Notes under the pieces: generated by a model | What the model was told of the DNA's origin: nothing | Database searches by the model: none | The model's input: only the letters and a program-made list of their open reading frames with translations | Shown: positions 8,852 to 17,562 of the stretch, piece after piece | How the letters are laid out: every line of letters starts with the position of its first letter | Numbering within the stretch: the first letter of the stretch is position 1 | Program-made: the position numbers and the translations under genes | Assembly (NCBI GenBank): GCA_035048815.1 | Contig: JAUCBN010000004.1 | Coordinates: 12,366,001-12,430,000, forward strand | From: Abelmoschus esculentus | Taxonomy: Eukaryota > Streptophyta > Magnoliopsida > Malvales > Malvaceae | DNA length: 64,000 bases | Reading direction: 5' to 3'

Positions 8852-10730
8852 TGTAGCGACCCTTTTTTTTAAAATCGATAAGTTTGGAAACAAAAACGGT
8901 CACTATTTTGAAAAGGTGAAAATGAGAAATTAGGTTATGAAAATGGGAATCAGAATTTGACCTAAAATTTAGGGGTTTTGAAATTTGGGGAAAAAGAATT
9001 TTAAAATTAGGGTTTAAAAAAAAGGTGGAGTCGCCACCGGTCACTTTTGGTAGACCGGACACCGTAAAAACCAGAGATCTGAAACGATTTGGGTTCGAGA
9101 GTCGGTTACGATTTAAAACGGTATTAGCGTTGAAAATCGCCCAAAAATTGGCACCTCTATCAAAATAACCGCTTAATTAATTTTGGATTTTCCAGATTAA
9201 AGTGGCATTTAATTTGGTATTTGTTTAAGGTTCGAATTCAAATTTTATTTTTACCGTGTCCTTACTCGAAGGTAAACGCATACACCGCCACCAATACGTT
9301 GGAAGACGGGCCCGTTACGACCGAATAAAGACGTAATTATTAGGTTCATTAATTAAAGGTGTGATGTGAACAAAAATAAAAATATGTGAGAAATTAAATT
9401 GCGGAAAAATAAAATGCAAGGAAATAAATATGATAATATAAATATAATATATAATTTATATACATAAAATGATACGAGTATGGAACATGTATATCACATA
9501 ATAAAGTAATAATATATGTAAATATAATATATATAACATATACATTACGTTAATTTAAAATATATATATATATGTAAGGAAAAAGAGAAAAGGCAACAAT
9601 TTGACATTAAAAATAAAATATTACAAAGTGCATAGATATGTAAGATATATATATTCATATATGGAAAATGAATAATAAAAAAAAGGAAACAAAATTTAAA
9701 AATTAAGACAGTCACGGCATTAACGAAATTATGGAAATTGCGTATGACTTTCCAAAATTAATTGGTTTTAATAACATTAAAAAAGGGAAATAAAGCTTTT
9801 AACTATAACAAAAACGAAAACACATGAATTTAAGGAGAAATAAAATAATTTAAAACTGTAACATAGTATAATATACATACGATAAACAAATATAAATGAT
9901 CAATAAAAAAAACCAATAATAAAAAAAAATCACATTTGTATTGAACCATAAGAATGAATCGTACAGAAAAAGAAATATACCTAAATATGTTCGATTAAAA
10001 TCAATCCACGGATTAAATGATGAAGTTTGATCTAAATATTTATGTGGTTCGAATGGTGAATGGGTTGGCGGATTGGGGAGAAAAACAATAATGGATTGGA
10101 GCTAAATAATTAGGCGGGTGAATGGACATCACTTCTCCATGGAAAATTAGATTTGAAAACAAAGGAAAATGGTGTATGCGGCTGCTTTTTGGTTTTTGGT
10201 GGAGTGCGGCTAGGGTAAAAAATATATGGTTCTTTTGGTGGAGTGCGGCTAGGGTAAAAAATATGGTTTTTGGTGGAGTGCGGCTAGGGTAAAAAATATG
10301 GTTTTTTGGTTTTTAGGGTAAATGTTATATATATAGTTAGGGTGAAGGGTAATATATGGGAATAAAATAGGATTTAGGTTATAATATATAAGGTATCTAT
10401 AATTTGATGAAGGGTGTTTTAGGTTTATCCCTTTAGAAATGAGAACCAATTAAAAACAAGACCTTGGGCACCAAGTAGGGATTTTTATTATATAATAGGT
10501 CAAATTTATTTATGGTTTGGGCTTATAAAAGTGGGCTCTAATAAAAGGCTTTTATTTATATCATATACTTATATATATATTGGATTTTTGGTTTTAATTA
10601 AGAGATAATAAGGATAATAATTATAATAAAGTTAGTGATAAAATTAGGGTAGGTTAAGGTGGATTGGGTATTAAGAAAGATGTGGATTGATTTATTTCGA
10701 GCATAAACCCGGATAAAATTAGTGATTACA
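8852..10730 (-). repeat. 5' LTR of the Ogre-like element
   Basis: On the minus strand it begins TGTAATCAC (10730) and ends TCGCTACA (8852), giving TGTA...TACA termini directly before the PBS. It is very AT-rich in 9400-10100. A TATA-like run lies at about 10328-10341, and a triplicated ~39-bp unit (10195-10310) lies just downstream of it in the sense of transcription. The other LTR copy is outside the window, so the boundaries rest on the PBS, the terminal TG/CA and continuity of element A's LTR at 10731. Confidence 0.75.
10195..10310 (-). repeat. Triplicated ~39-bp unit in the Ogre LTR
   Basis: Three direct copies of a unit containing GGTGGAGTGCGGCTAGGG followed by TAAAAAATATGG. It lies just downstream of a TATA-like run, so it may belong to the LTR promoter or R region. 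Confidence 0.75.
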
Positions 10731-12625
10731 CATGTTATGCATGCATTATGAGCAGCAAATTATCATGCACATTTGATTATGATATTGGCTTAGTGACACT
10801 AACTTTAGATTCGAATACGAATGACATGTCATTAGGATTGAGTGCACTATAAACATTATTGGAAATATGGAATATTGCCTACACGTAACAAGGGTGACTA
10901 TGTGTCCAACCGTGCGTGGTAGAGCCGCCTACACGTAACAAGGGTGACTATGTGTCCAACCGTGCGTGGTAGAGCCAATGAGTTGACTATGTGTCATGTT
11001 AAGTTGACTTTGTGTCATGTTAAGTTGACTTTGTGTCATGTAAAGGTGACTTTGTGTCACGACGAGACAAATGGTCTCAAGATCCGTGTATTCGGTGAAC
11101 TTATGTTCCACAAAAAGTGATCAGTAGAAGCCAATATGCATTCATGGATTAAAGAGAACATTATGCATCACTCATGCATTACTTTGATTATGTTGTGCGA
11201 ACTCAAGGAAATGTTTTGGTTTCATGAATATGAACATGAAATGTTAAGCATGCATGACTTTGGTAATGCATTGCTAGCTATGATTTGACTATGGTTTTAA
11301 AGTGATGCAATGATGATTTTTGTTAGAGCTTTCTCACTAAGCATGTTGTGCTTAAGCTCTCTTCTCATCTTTGCAGAAAATTAAGGACTCTTGGAGCTAC
11401 ATTTGGAGCAAGGGGATCAAGGAAGAAGAACAAGAAAACTTTGGTATGATTTTGGCAAATAAAACGGGGCAAGGCAATGTGTAAATCGAACCCCACATGA
11501 GAGTGTTTCTGGTTTAATTGAAGTTCTGTAATATGACATTATAAGGTTTGGTTTTGAATGGTGAACTAGGAGGTTTGCTTGGTGTGCTTGGAAGGTGTCC
11601 ATGCTTGACAAATCTTTGCTTTAAGCTTGAACAAGGAAGCATGTACACATACACAAGCATAAACACACATAATTCTAATTAAACATTAGGGAGCATGCCT
11701 ATAGAATTCATGAGGCTCTTGAGGTGATTTATGGTATGTTACTTGATGCTAATAAAACCTAGGAATGTTGCATATAGCCTTGGGTGATTAATGATTGTGT
11801 TTGGGTAGGATTAGCCTAGCTTAAAAGTTCCATTTTGGGTCTCGGGTGCAGGGGGTATCGAACCACCCTGCTGTGGTATCGATACCCCAAGGAAAAAATG
11901 AGAGGTGGCATCGAACCATGGTCCGATGCCATTTGCCACTGGTTGCAGGTGTTTCGATACCACCCAAGGTGGTTCGAAACCACTTTATTTCGAAGGAATT
12001 TAATTTAAGTCAAATAAAGCCATGGTTCGATACCAGGACCCATGGTATCGATACCACTGGCCTAAAAAGGATAATTTGGGGGTTTTATCGTATGTTAAGC
12101 GGGTTTAGACGCGGTGATAGAATATGGAAGTCTCCTGAGTATCTTATGAGTTGTAGGGACACTATGATGTATGTTTTTAACTTGTTCACACACCGAATAG
12201 TATAAAGGGAAACGAAGTGTTTGAGTATCACTTGCTTGCAATTAAACCTTTAATTGTTAGAAAATGAAATAGATAATTATACGATGCACCGTATGATCTG
12301 AATTTTGTTATAGATACGTTAAGCATGCTTAATTGTATTATAGAGGATTGAGTTTCCGGTTTTAGGTTGAAATTAATCTATTTATGTTTTGGTCCCTAGT
12401 TATGTATACACTTAATTGGATGTATGGTTGTGGCCGAGTGTTTATAATCGAACTGTATAATCATGTTACACATAGGAATTTAATTATGCATCTAGAGAAA
12501 AAAAATATATATATACGTCGGTTTTTAGGGTTGTTTATTGAGTCGAACCCTTGCGGGTTCGGTTCAGTATTCCCCGTGTGACCCATTAGTGCCGGTTCCG
12601 TCTAGGCCGGGCTAAGGGGGTTACA
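10731..12625 (+). repeat. 5' LTR of element A (5'-truncated by the Ogre insertion)
   Basis: Aligns by eye with the solo LTR at 25620-28641 from about 26735 on and, reversed, with 16789-18670. It ends GGGGGTTACA at 12625, before the PBS. It contains the 50-bp repeats at 10877-10976, a cluster of TATCGAT palindromes (for example 11874-11885 and 12044-12055) and a GGTTCG-rich tract. Roughly the first 1.1 kb of the LTR, including the promoter, is missing here because the Ogre-like element separates it. Confidence 0.88.
10877..11060 (+). repeat. LTR minisatellite: 50-bp unit x2 plus shorter partial units
   Basis: Two back-to-back 50-bp copies (10877-10926, 10927-10976) contain ACACGTAACAAGGGTGACT and a GTGTCCAACCGTGCG core. 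They are followed by about four shorter GTTGACTTTGTGTCATG-type units. The solo LTR has about four ~49-bp copies (26880-27075) and element B has a reversed set at 18345-18525, so copy number varies between LTRs. Confidence 0.85.
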
Positions 12626-12630
12626 TTTGG

Positions 12631-12643
12631 TGGTATCACAGCC
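12631..12643 (+). other. Primer-binding site of element A (tRNA-iMet type)
   Basis: TGGTATCACAGCC, five bases after the LTR end. It differs by one base from the initiator-Met PBS TGGTATCAGAGCC that element B retains at 28709-28721. Confidence 0.85.
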
Positions 12644-12898
12644 AGGTTTGCTGAAATGTGTAGTGATCGATAAAAGTGTATATAGATTGGTAAAGTGTGT
12701 GGTCAGTTTGTTAAATATATGTGGTTGATCATGGTGATTGTGTTTTGAGTGACAATGGTTATATTGGGGTTACCGGTTACACATTGCCAGTGCCAACATA
12801 TTTTCAGATGCTCTTCAATTTCCTTGGATCTTGCTCGAATGTAAGTTTACTTTGTATTAATATTATGTTTTATATTGCATGTTTGAAGTTCTTGAAAT

Positions 12899-13861
12899 AT
12901 GCCTCCGAGACGTGAGACTCGTGCTAGTGCAAGCTTGATCACTGATGGTCAGGCAGAGGGTGAGGCGACTGCTAGAGGTGAACAACTTCCACCACCTCCA
13001 CCAGTTGGAGTGCCACCTGTTGGTGTTCCTCCGGTTCCTTTAGGGGGACAGTTTAGAGAGTTTGCCCCGTTCATTCAGGCGATGATGGGTGCGTTTCAGG
13101 CTGCTATGGCTGGGGTGCATGTTCCGGCTCCTGTTCCTGCCGTAGCGGTTACCCCTGGGCTACCATTGGAGCTTTTGCATAGCCTGGGCGGTGTTGAGTT
13201 CCGTGGTTCTGACCCGAGCTCGGCTGAGGAATGGTTGGCTAGTACGGGGAGGATTCTTGATCAGATGGATTGCCAGGATACCCGTAGGATGGGTTGTGTA
13301 GTTTCTCTGCTCCAGGGAGATGCATATAGGTGGTGGACGACCACGAAAGCAGGTGTAGCTGCTGCTAACCTAACATGGGAGTATTTCAGGGCCGCCTTTG
13401 TGCGGAAGTTTTTGGGTTCGCAGTTCGAGGATACGAAGAAGAGGGAGTTCATGTCTTTGGTGCAGGGTGCTAGGGGTGTGGCTGATTATGAGATACAGTT
13501 TATCAGGTTAAGCCACTATGCTCCTGAGTTGGTTCCTACGGAGCGTAAGAGGTGTGACAGGTTCCGTTATGGATTGGATCCAGAGATTAAGACATATCTT
13601 TCGGCTGCGGAGTATACGGAGTTTGATGTTTTGGTAAACCGGGCCAAAGATGTTGAAGAATCTTTGAGGGAGGCTAAAAAGTCTTCCGATTTTGGTAAGA
13701 GGCCTGCTGAGGCTAGTAATCAGGGTAACAAAGGTAAGAGGTTTCGAGACAACCGCTACCGAGCAGATCGACGCCGAGGTGACTTTGGGCGCGGCGGTCG
13801 TGCTCAACAGTTTGGTAGAGGTGGTGGTGACATCCCGGTGTGTAACATATGTTCTAAGTGA
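12899..13861 (+). CDS. Gag of element A (ends at a TGA inside the zinc-knuckle region)
   Basis: Capsid protein of a Tekay-like element. The ATG at 12899 opens MPPRRETRASAS, a typical start in this group, then a Pro/Val-rich linker. The retrotransposon gag domain covers about residues 90-240: FRGSDPSSAEEWLASTGRI, GDAYRWWTT, FVRKFLGSQFEDTKKREFM, VADYEIQFIRLSHYAPELV. A basic tail (RRGDFGRGGRAQQFGRGGG) leads into CNICSK and then TGA at 13859-13861. The same frame resumes immediately as HPGECWW, so gag and pol were one frame and this stop is a nonsense change, probably TGG to TGA or CGA to TGA. Confidence 0.9.
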   Translation: MPPRRETRASASLITDGQAEGEATARGEQLPPPPPVGVPPVGVPPVPLGGQFREFAPFIQAMMGAFQAAMAGVHVPAPVPAVAVTPGLPLELLHSLGGVEFRGSDPSSAEEWLASTGRILDQMDCQDTRRMGCVVSLLQGDAYRWWTTTKAGVAAANLTWEYFRAAFVRKFLGSQFEDTKKREFMSLVQGARGVADYEIQFIRLSHYAPELVPTERKRCDRFRYGLDPEIKTYLSAAEYTEFDVLVNRAKDVEESLREAKKSSDFGKRPAEASNQGNKGKRFRDNRYRADRRRGDFGRGGRAQQFGRGGGDIPVCNICSK

Positions 13862-16099
13862 CATCCAGGAGAGTGTTGGTGGGCCTCTGGTGCATGTTAT
13901 GGTTGTGGATCAAAGGATCATAGGAAGCGGGATTGCCCGAAGGTTACTGGGGAGGTCGGTAATCGAGCAGAGGTTGCTGTGATTCCTGGCGGAGGACGTG
14001 GCGGTGGTAGAGGTCCTTTCCAGAGGCAGGGTGATGGTCGTAGAGTTTATGCTCAGCGTGGGACCCGTAAAGCTACAGATGTGGTTGCAGGTACTTTTTC
14101 TTTGCAAAATGTACCGTTGTTTTCTTTGATAGATTCGGGTTCTACTCATTCATATGTTTTGAGTGAGCATGCATATCTGTTGGATATCCCAGTTGAGGTT
14201 TTAGATGTGGGTGTAGAAGTTACTAGTTCTTTGGGTGAGAAGGTGGTAGTAAGAAAATTGTATAGGAGGTGTCCGTTGGAGGTGCAAGGAAGTGTTTTTG
14301 AGGTTGATTTGATGGAGTTGCCATTCCATGGTTTTGACCTTATTTTGGGTGTTGATTGGTTGACGGAGCATAGAGCAGTGGTAGATTTTGAAAAGAAACG
14401 GGTTACTTTGAGGTTGCTAGATGGTGGCGAGGTTGTAGTGAAGAGTGAGTATACCGGATTTTTGTCCAATGTGGTTTCAGCTTTGGAAGCTGAGAAGTTG
14501 ATGCAACATGGTGGTGTAGCATATCTAGCTTATGTGATGAACCCGGGGATAGGAGAGGTTCGAGTGCAGGACATTCGAACGGTGCGCGATTTTCCGGAAG
14601 TGTTTCCTGAGGAGTTGCCAGGTTTACCTCCCGATCGCGATGTGGAGTTTAGTATTGAGCTGTATGCTGGTACTAATCCAGTGTCCATTGCTCCGTATCG
14701 CATGGCACCTAAGGAGTTAAAGGAGTTAAAGATGCAGTTGCAGGAGTTGCTTGATAGGGGTTTTATTAGACCGAGCGTATCATCGTGGGGTGCGCCGGTG
14801 TTGTTTGTGAAGAAGAAGGATGGCACTATGAGGATGTGCATTGACTATCGGCAACTGAACAAGTTGACCGTGAAGAATAAGTATCCTTTGCCAAGGATTG
14901 ATGATCTGTTTGATCAATTTCGAGGAGCAAGTGTATTCTCGAAAATTGATTTAAGGTCGGGGTATTATCAGTTGAAGGTGAAGGAGGAAGATGTGTTGAA
15001 AACGGCTTTTCGGACAAGGTATGGCCATTATGAGTTTTTGATGATGCCGTTTGGGTTGACGAATGCCCCTGCTGCTTTTATGGATATGATGAATAGGGTG
15101 TTTCATGAGTTTTTGGATCAGTTTGTGGTGGTGTTCATAGATGATATCCTCGTGTATTCACGTACCGAGGAAGATCATGATCAACATTTGCGGATTGTGT
15201 TGCAAAGGTTGAAGGAGAACCGATTGTATGCTAAGCTGAGTAAGTGTGAGTTTTGGTTAAAGGAAGTGGTATTCCTTGGTCATGTGGTGTCGGAAAAAGG
15301 GATTAGTGTTGATCCGAAGAAGATTGAGGCTGTTATGGGTTGGAAGCAACCGAGGTCGGTGTCTGAGGTTCGGAGTTTTCTAGGTTTGGTCGGGTATTAT
15401 CGTAGGTTTGTTGAGGGGTTTTCGAGCATTGCTGCTCCTATGACCAAACTTTTGCAAAAGAAGGTCCCTTTTGAGTGGAAAGAAGGGCAACAAAGGAGTT
15501 TTGAGAGGTTGAAGGAAGTTTTGACTAGTGCTCCGGTGTTGGTTCAGCCCGAGTCCGGTAAGGATTTTGTGGTCTATAGTGATGCATCCTATGTTGGTCT
15601 CCGGTGTGTTTTGATGCAAGAAGGGAAGGTGGTAGCTTATGCTTCTAGACAGTTAAGGGTGTATGAGAAGAATTATCCGACGCATGATTTGGAGCTTGCA
15701 GCACTAGTGTTTGCTTTGAAGATATGGAGACATTATTTGTATAGGGAGAAGTGTACTATATACACGGACCATAAGAGTTTGAAGCATCTCATGTCGCAAA
15801 ATGAGAGGTGGCATCGAACCATGGTCCGATGCAATTTGCCACTGGTTGCAGGTGTTTCGATATCACCCAAGGTGGTTCGAAACCACTTTGTTTCGAAGGA
15901 ATTTAACTTAAGTCAAATAAAGCCATGGTTCGATACCAGGACCCATGGTATCGATACCACTGGCCTAAAAAGGATAATTTGGGGGTTTTATCGTATGTTA
16001 AGCGGGTTTAGACGCGGTGATAGAATATGGAAGTCTCCTGAGTATCTTATGAGTTGTAGGGACACTATGATGTATGTTTTTAACTTGTTCACACACTGA
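13862..16099 (+). CDS. Pol of element A: zinc knuckle, protease, RT, RNase H; truncated and fused to LTR sequence
   Basis: Same frame as gag, after a single TGA. Visible in order: zinc knuckle CYGCGSKDHRKRDC; protease FSLIDSGSTHSYV and LILGVDWLTEH; RT with MAPKELKELKMQLQELL, a segment ending VLFVKKKDGTMRMCID, FLMMPFGLTNAPAAFM, catalytic FIDDILVYS and GISVDPKKIEAVMGWK; RNase H VVYSDASYVGLRCVL and YTDHKSLKHLMSQ. At about 15796-15801 it runs into 3' LTR sequence, so the last ~100 codons (NERWHRTMVRCNLP onward) are translated LTR. No integrase or chromodomain remains. The YSDAS motif and the IDD core are intact, but the element cannot integrate on its own. Confidence 0.9.
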   Translation, partial: HPGECWWASGACYGCGSKDHRKRDCPKVTGEVGNRAEVAVIPGGGRGGGRGPFQRQGDGRRVYAQRGTRKATDVVAGTFSLQNVPLFSLIDSGSTHSYVLSEHAYLLDIPVEVLDVGVEVTSSLGEKVVVRKLYRRCPLEVQGSVFEVDLMELPFHGFDLILGVDWLTEHRAVVDFEKKRVTLRLLDGGEVVVKSEYTGFLSNVVSALEAEKLMQHGGVAYLAYVMNPGIGEVRVQDIRTVRDFPEVFPEELPGLPPDRDVEFSIELYAGTNPVSIAPYRMAPKELKELKMQLQELLDRGFIRPSVSSWGAPVLFVKKKDGTMRMCIDYRQLNKLTVKNKYPLPRIDDLFDQFRGASVFSKIDLRSGYYQLKVKEEDVLKTAFRTRYGHYEFLMMPFGLTNAPAAFMDMMNRVFHEFLDQFVVVFIDDILVYSRTEEDHDQHLRIVLQRLKENRLYAKLSKCEFWLKEVVFLGHVVSEKGISVDPKKIEAVMGWKQPRSVSEVRSFLGLVGYYRRFVEGFSSIAAPMTKLLQKKVPFEWKEGQQRSFERLKEVLTSAPVLVQPESGKDFVVYSDASYVGLRCVLMQEGKVVAYASRQLRVYEKNYPTHDLELAALVFALKIWRHYLYREKCTIYTDHKSLKHLMSQNERWHRTMVRCNLPLVAGVSISPKVVRNHFVSKEFNLSQIKPWFDTRTHGIDTTGLKRIIWGFYRMLSGFRRGDRIWKSPEYLMSCRDTMMYVFNLFTH

Positions 16100-16528
16100 A
16101 TAGTATAAAGGGAAACGAAGTGTTTGAGTATCACTTGCTTGCAATTAAACCTTTAATTGTTAGAAAATGAAATAGATAATTATACGATGCACCGTATGAT
16201 TTGAATTTTGTTATAGATACGTTAAGCATGCTTAATTGTATTATAGAGGATTGAGTTTCCGGTTTTAGGTTGAAATTAATCTATTTATATTTTGGTCCCT
16301 AGTTATGTATACACTTAATTGGATGTATGGTTGTGGCCGAATGTTTATAATCGAACTGTATAATCATGTTACACATAGGAATTTAATTATGCATCTAGAG
16401 AAAAAATATATATATATACGTCGGCTTTTAGGGTTGTTTATTGAGTCGAACCCTTGCGGGTTCGGTTCAGTATTCCCCGTGTGACCCATTAGTGCCGGTT
16501 CCGTCTAGGCCGGGCTAAGGGGGTTACA
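15802..16528 (+). repeat. 3' LTR remnant of element A
   Basis: Matches 11900-12625 with only scattered substitutions and ends GGGGGTTACA at 16528. The first ~2.3 kb of a full LTR is absent, removed together with integrase. The junction shares GCAAAA with the corresponding LTR position, as seen at 27919 in the solo LTR, a small microhomology. Confidence 0.9.
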
Positions 16529-16788
16529 ACTTAGAATGGAGGAGTATGCAGAGTTCAAGAATGCCGCACCTCCAAATCCGCCAAAGAGGCTACCACCAAG
16601 GGGAAAGATGGATCATAAGACCACGTCTAAAATGAAACGAAAGCAAGTTGGGAGTCCAAGGAAGAATAACAACAATTTCATGAAGACGCGACGAGGGCGT
16701 TTCGAGCTTAGGTGGGGGAGAATGTCACGACCCGCCAACAACTATGAGGTTAATAAATCATCCTTGGGCATTCTTGAGGCATCCATAC
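16529..16788 (+). mobile_element. Remnant of an older Ty3/gypsy element: pol tail, PPT and LTR start
   Basis: A short frame (from 16536) ends RGRFELRWGRM, resembling the carboxyl ends of plant gypsy polyproteins. GGTGGGGGAGAA (about 16712-16724) looks like a polypurine tract, followed at once by TGTCACGACCCGCC, a common plant LTR start. The LTR is interrupted after 64 bp by element B. It is flanked left by element A's 3' LTR. Identification rests on the PPT-TG arrangement and general resemblance only. Confidence 0.55.
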
Positions 16789-17360
16789 TATAACCGCCTT
16801 AGCCCGGCCTAGACGGAACCGGTACTAACGGGTCATACGGGGAATATCGAACCAAACCCGCGAAGGTCCAATTCGATAAACAACCCTGAAAAACCGGTAT
16901 ATTTTTTTTTCTGTAACTAGATGCACAATTAGGTTCCTATGTGAGACGGGTTCATGCAATTAGATAATGGAAGCTTAAAGTCTACATTTAATCGTCCAAC
17001 TAATGCTTACATGTTTAGATACCAAAATGTAAATATTTGTATTTCGAACATCAACCAGAAATTCAATCCACCAAAACACAATTAAACATGCATAGTATAC
17101 TTACAACAAAATTCAGACCAAACGGAACATCATAGCATCATCAATTTCATGATTCATTATGTAGGGACCTAATTGTAAAACAAGTAACACATAGGCACTT
17201 CATTTAATTTTATATTATTCGATATGTGTTCATGTTAAAATCAGGCATCATGGTGTCATTGCATCTCAAGAATAGCTCACAAGTCTTCTATGTTCTATTA
17301 CGGGATTAAACACTACCTAGCATGCAATTAAAACACAAAGATTGCCCCATTTGGATTAGG

Positions 17361-17562
17361 GGTATCGATACCTTGGTCTTGGTATCGATACCTTGTTGAT
17401 AATTAGCTCAAAAACATGTTCGAAAGGCAGGGGTATCGATACCACCATGGATGGTATCGATACTCCAACGTCCAGTGGCAAAAAGGGATCGAACCCTGAT
17501 TCGATACTCCCCCACTTTAAGCCTTGGGGTATCGATACCACCACAGGGTGTATCGATACCCC
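17361..17562 (-). repeat. Cluster of GGTATCGATACC palindromes in the LTR
   Basis: Four perfect 12-bp palindromes GGTATCGATACC at 17361-17372, 17381-17392, 17432-17443 and 17528-17539, plus near-copies at about 17453 and 17549. The same cluster occurs at about 29300-29500 in element B's other LTR and, sparser, in A and the solo LTR. The repeated GGTATCGAACC half-variants suggest spread by local duplication. Confidence 0.9.

Larger units (their letters stand above)
1..10730 (-). mobile_element. Ogre/Tat-type Ty3/gypsy retrotransposon, 5' half (3' part outside window)
   Basis: Read on the minus strand the order is LTR (10730-8852), PBS, leader, ORF1, gag-protease ORF2, predicted intron, RT-RNase H. 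An extra ORF upstream of gag and an intron between protease and RT are known hallmarks of the Ogre group of plant Ty3/gypsy elements. Integrase, PPT and 3' LTR lie beyond the left edge. The right end (TGTA on the minus strand at 10730) abuts sequence continuous with the LTR of element A, so this element inserted into A. The five bases to its right, CATGT (10731-10735), are the predicted target-site duplication; its partner is outside the window. Coding damage is light (two single-base frameshifts seen), so the insertion is fairly young. Confidence 0.9.
10731..16528 (+). mobile_element. Element A: internally deleted Tekay/Del-like Ty3/gypsy chromovirus
   Basis: Plus-strand order: 5' LTR (first part lost to the Ogre insertion), PBS, gag, protease, RT, RNase H, then a direct fusion to the last ~727 bp of the 3' LTR. 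Integrase, chromodomain, PPT and the start of the 3' LTR are missing. The two LTR remnants (11900-12625 and 15802-16528) are nearly identical by eye, pointing to a fairly recent insertion. The right flank ACTTA (16529-16533) should be the target duplication; its partner is not in the window. Confidence 0.9.

Noticed and set aside
10877..10976. Direct repeats considered as a CRISPR array
   Set aside because: Units are adjacent with no unique spacers, in a plant LTR.
15802..16099. C-terminal extension of element A pol as a novel domain
   Set aside because: The same sequence is LTR DNA at 11900-12205 and 27945-28232; it is a deletion fusion.
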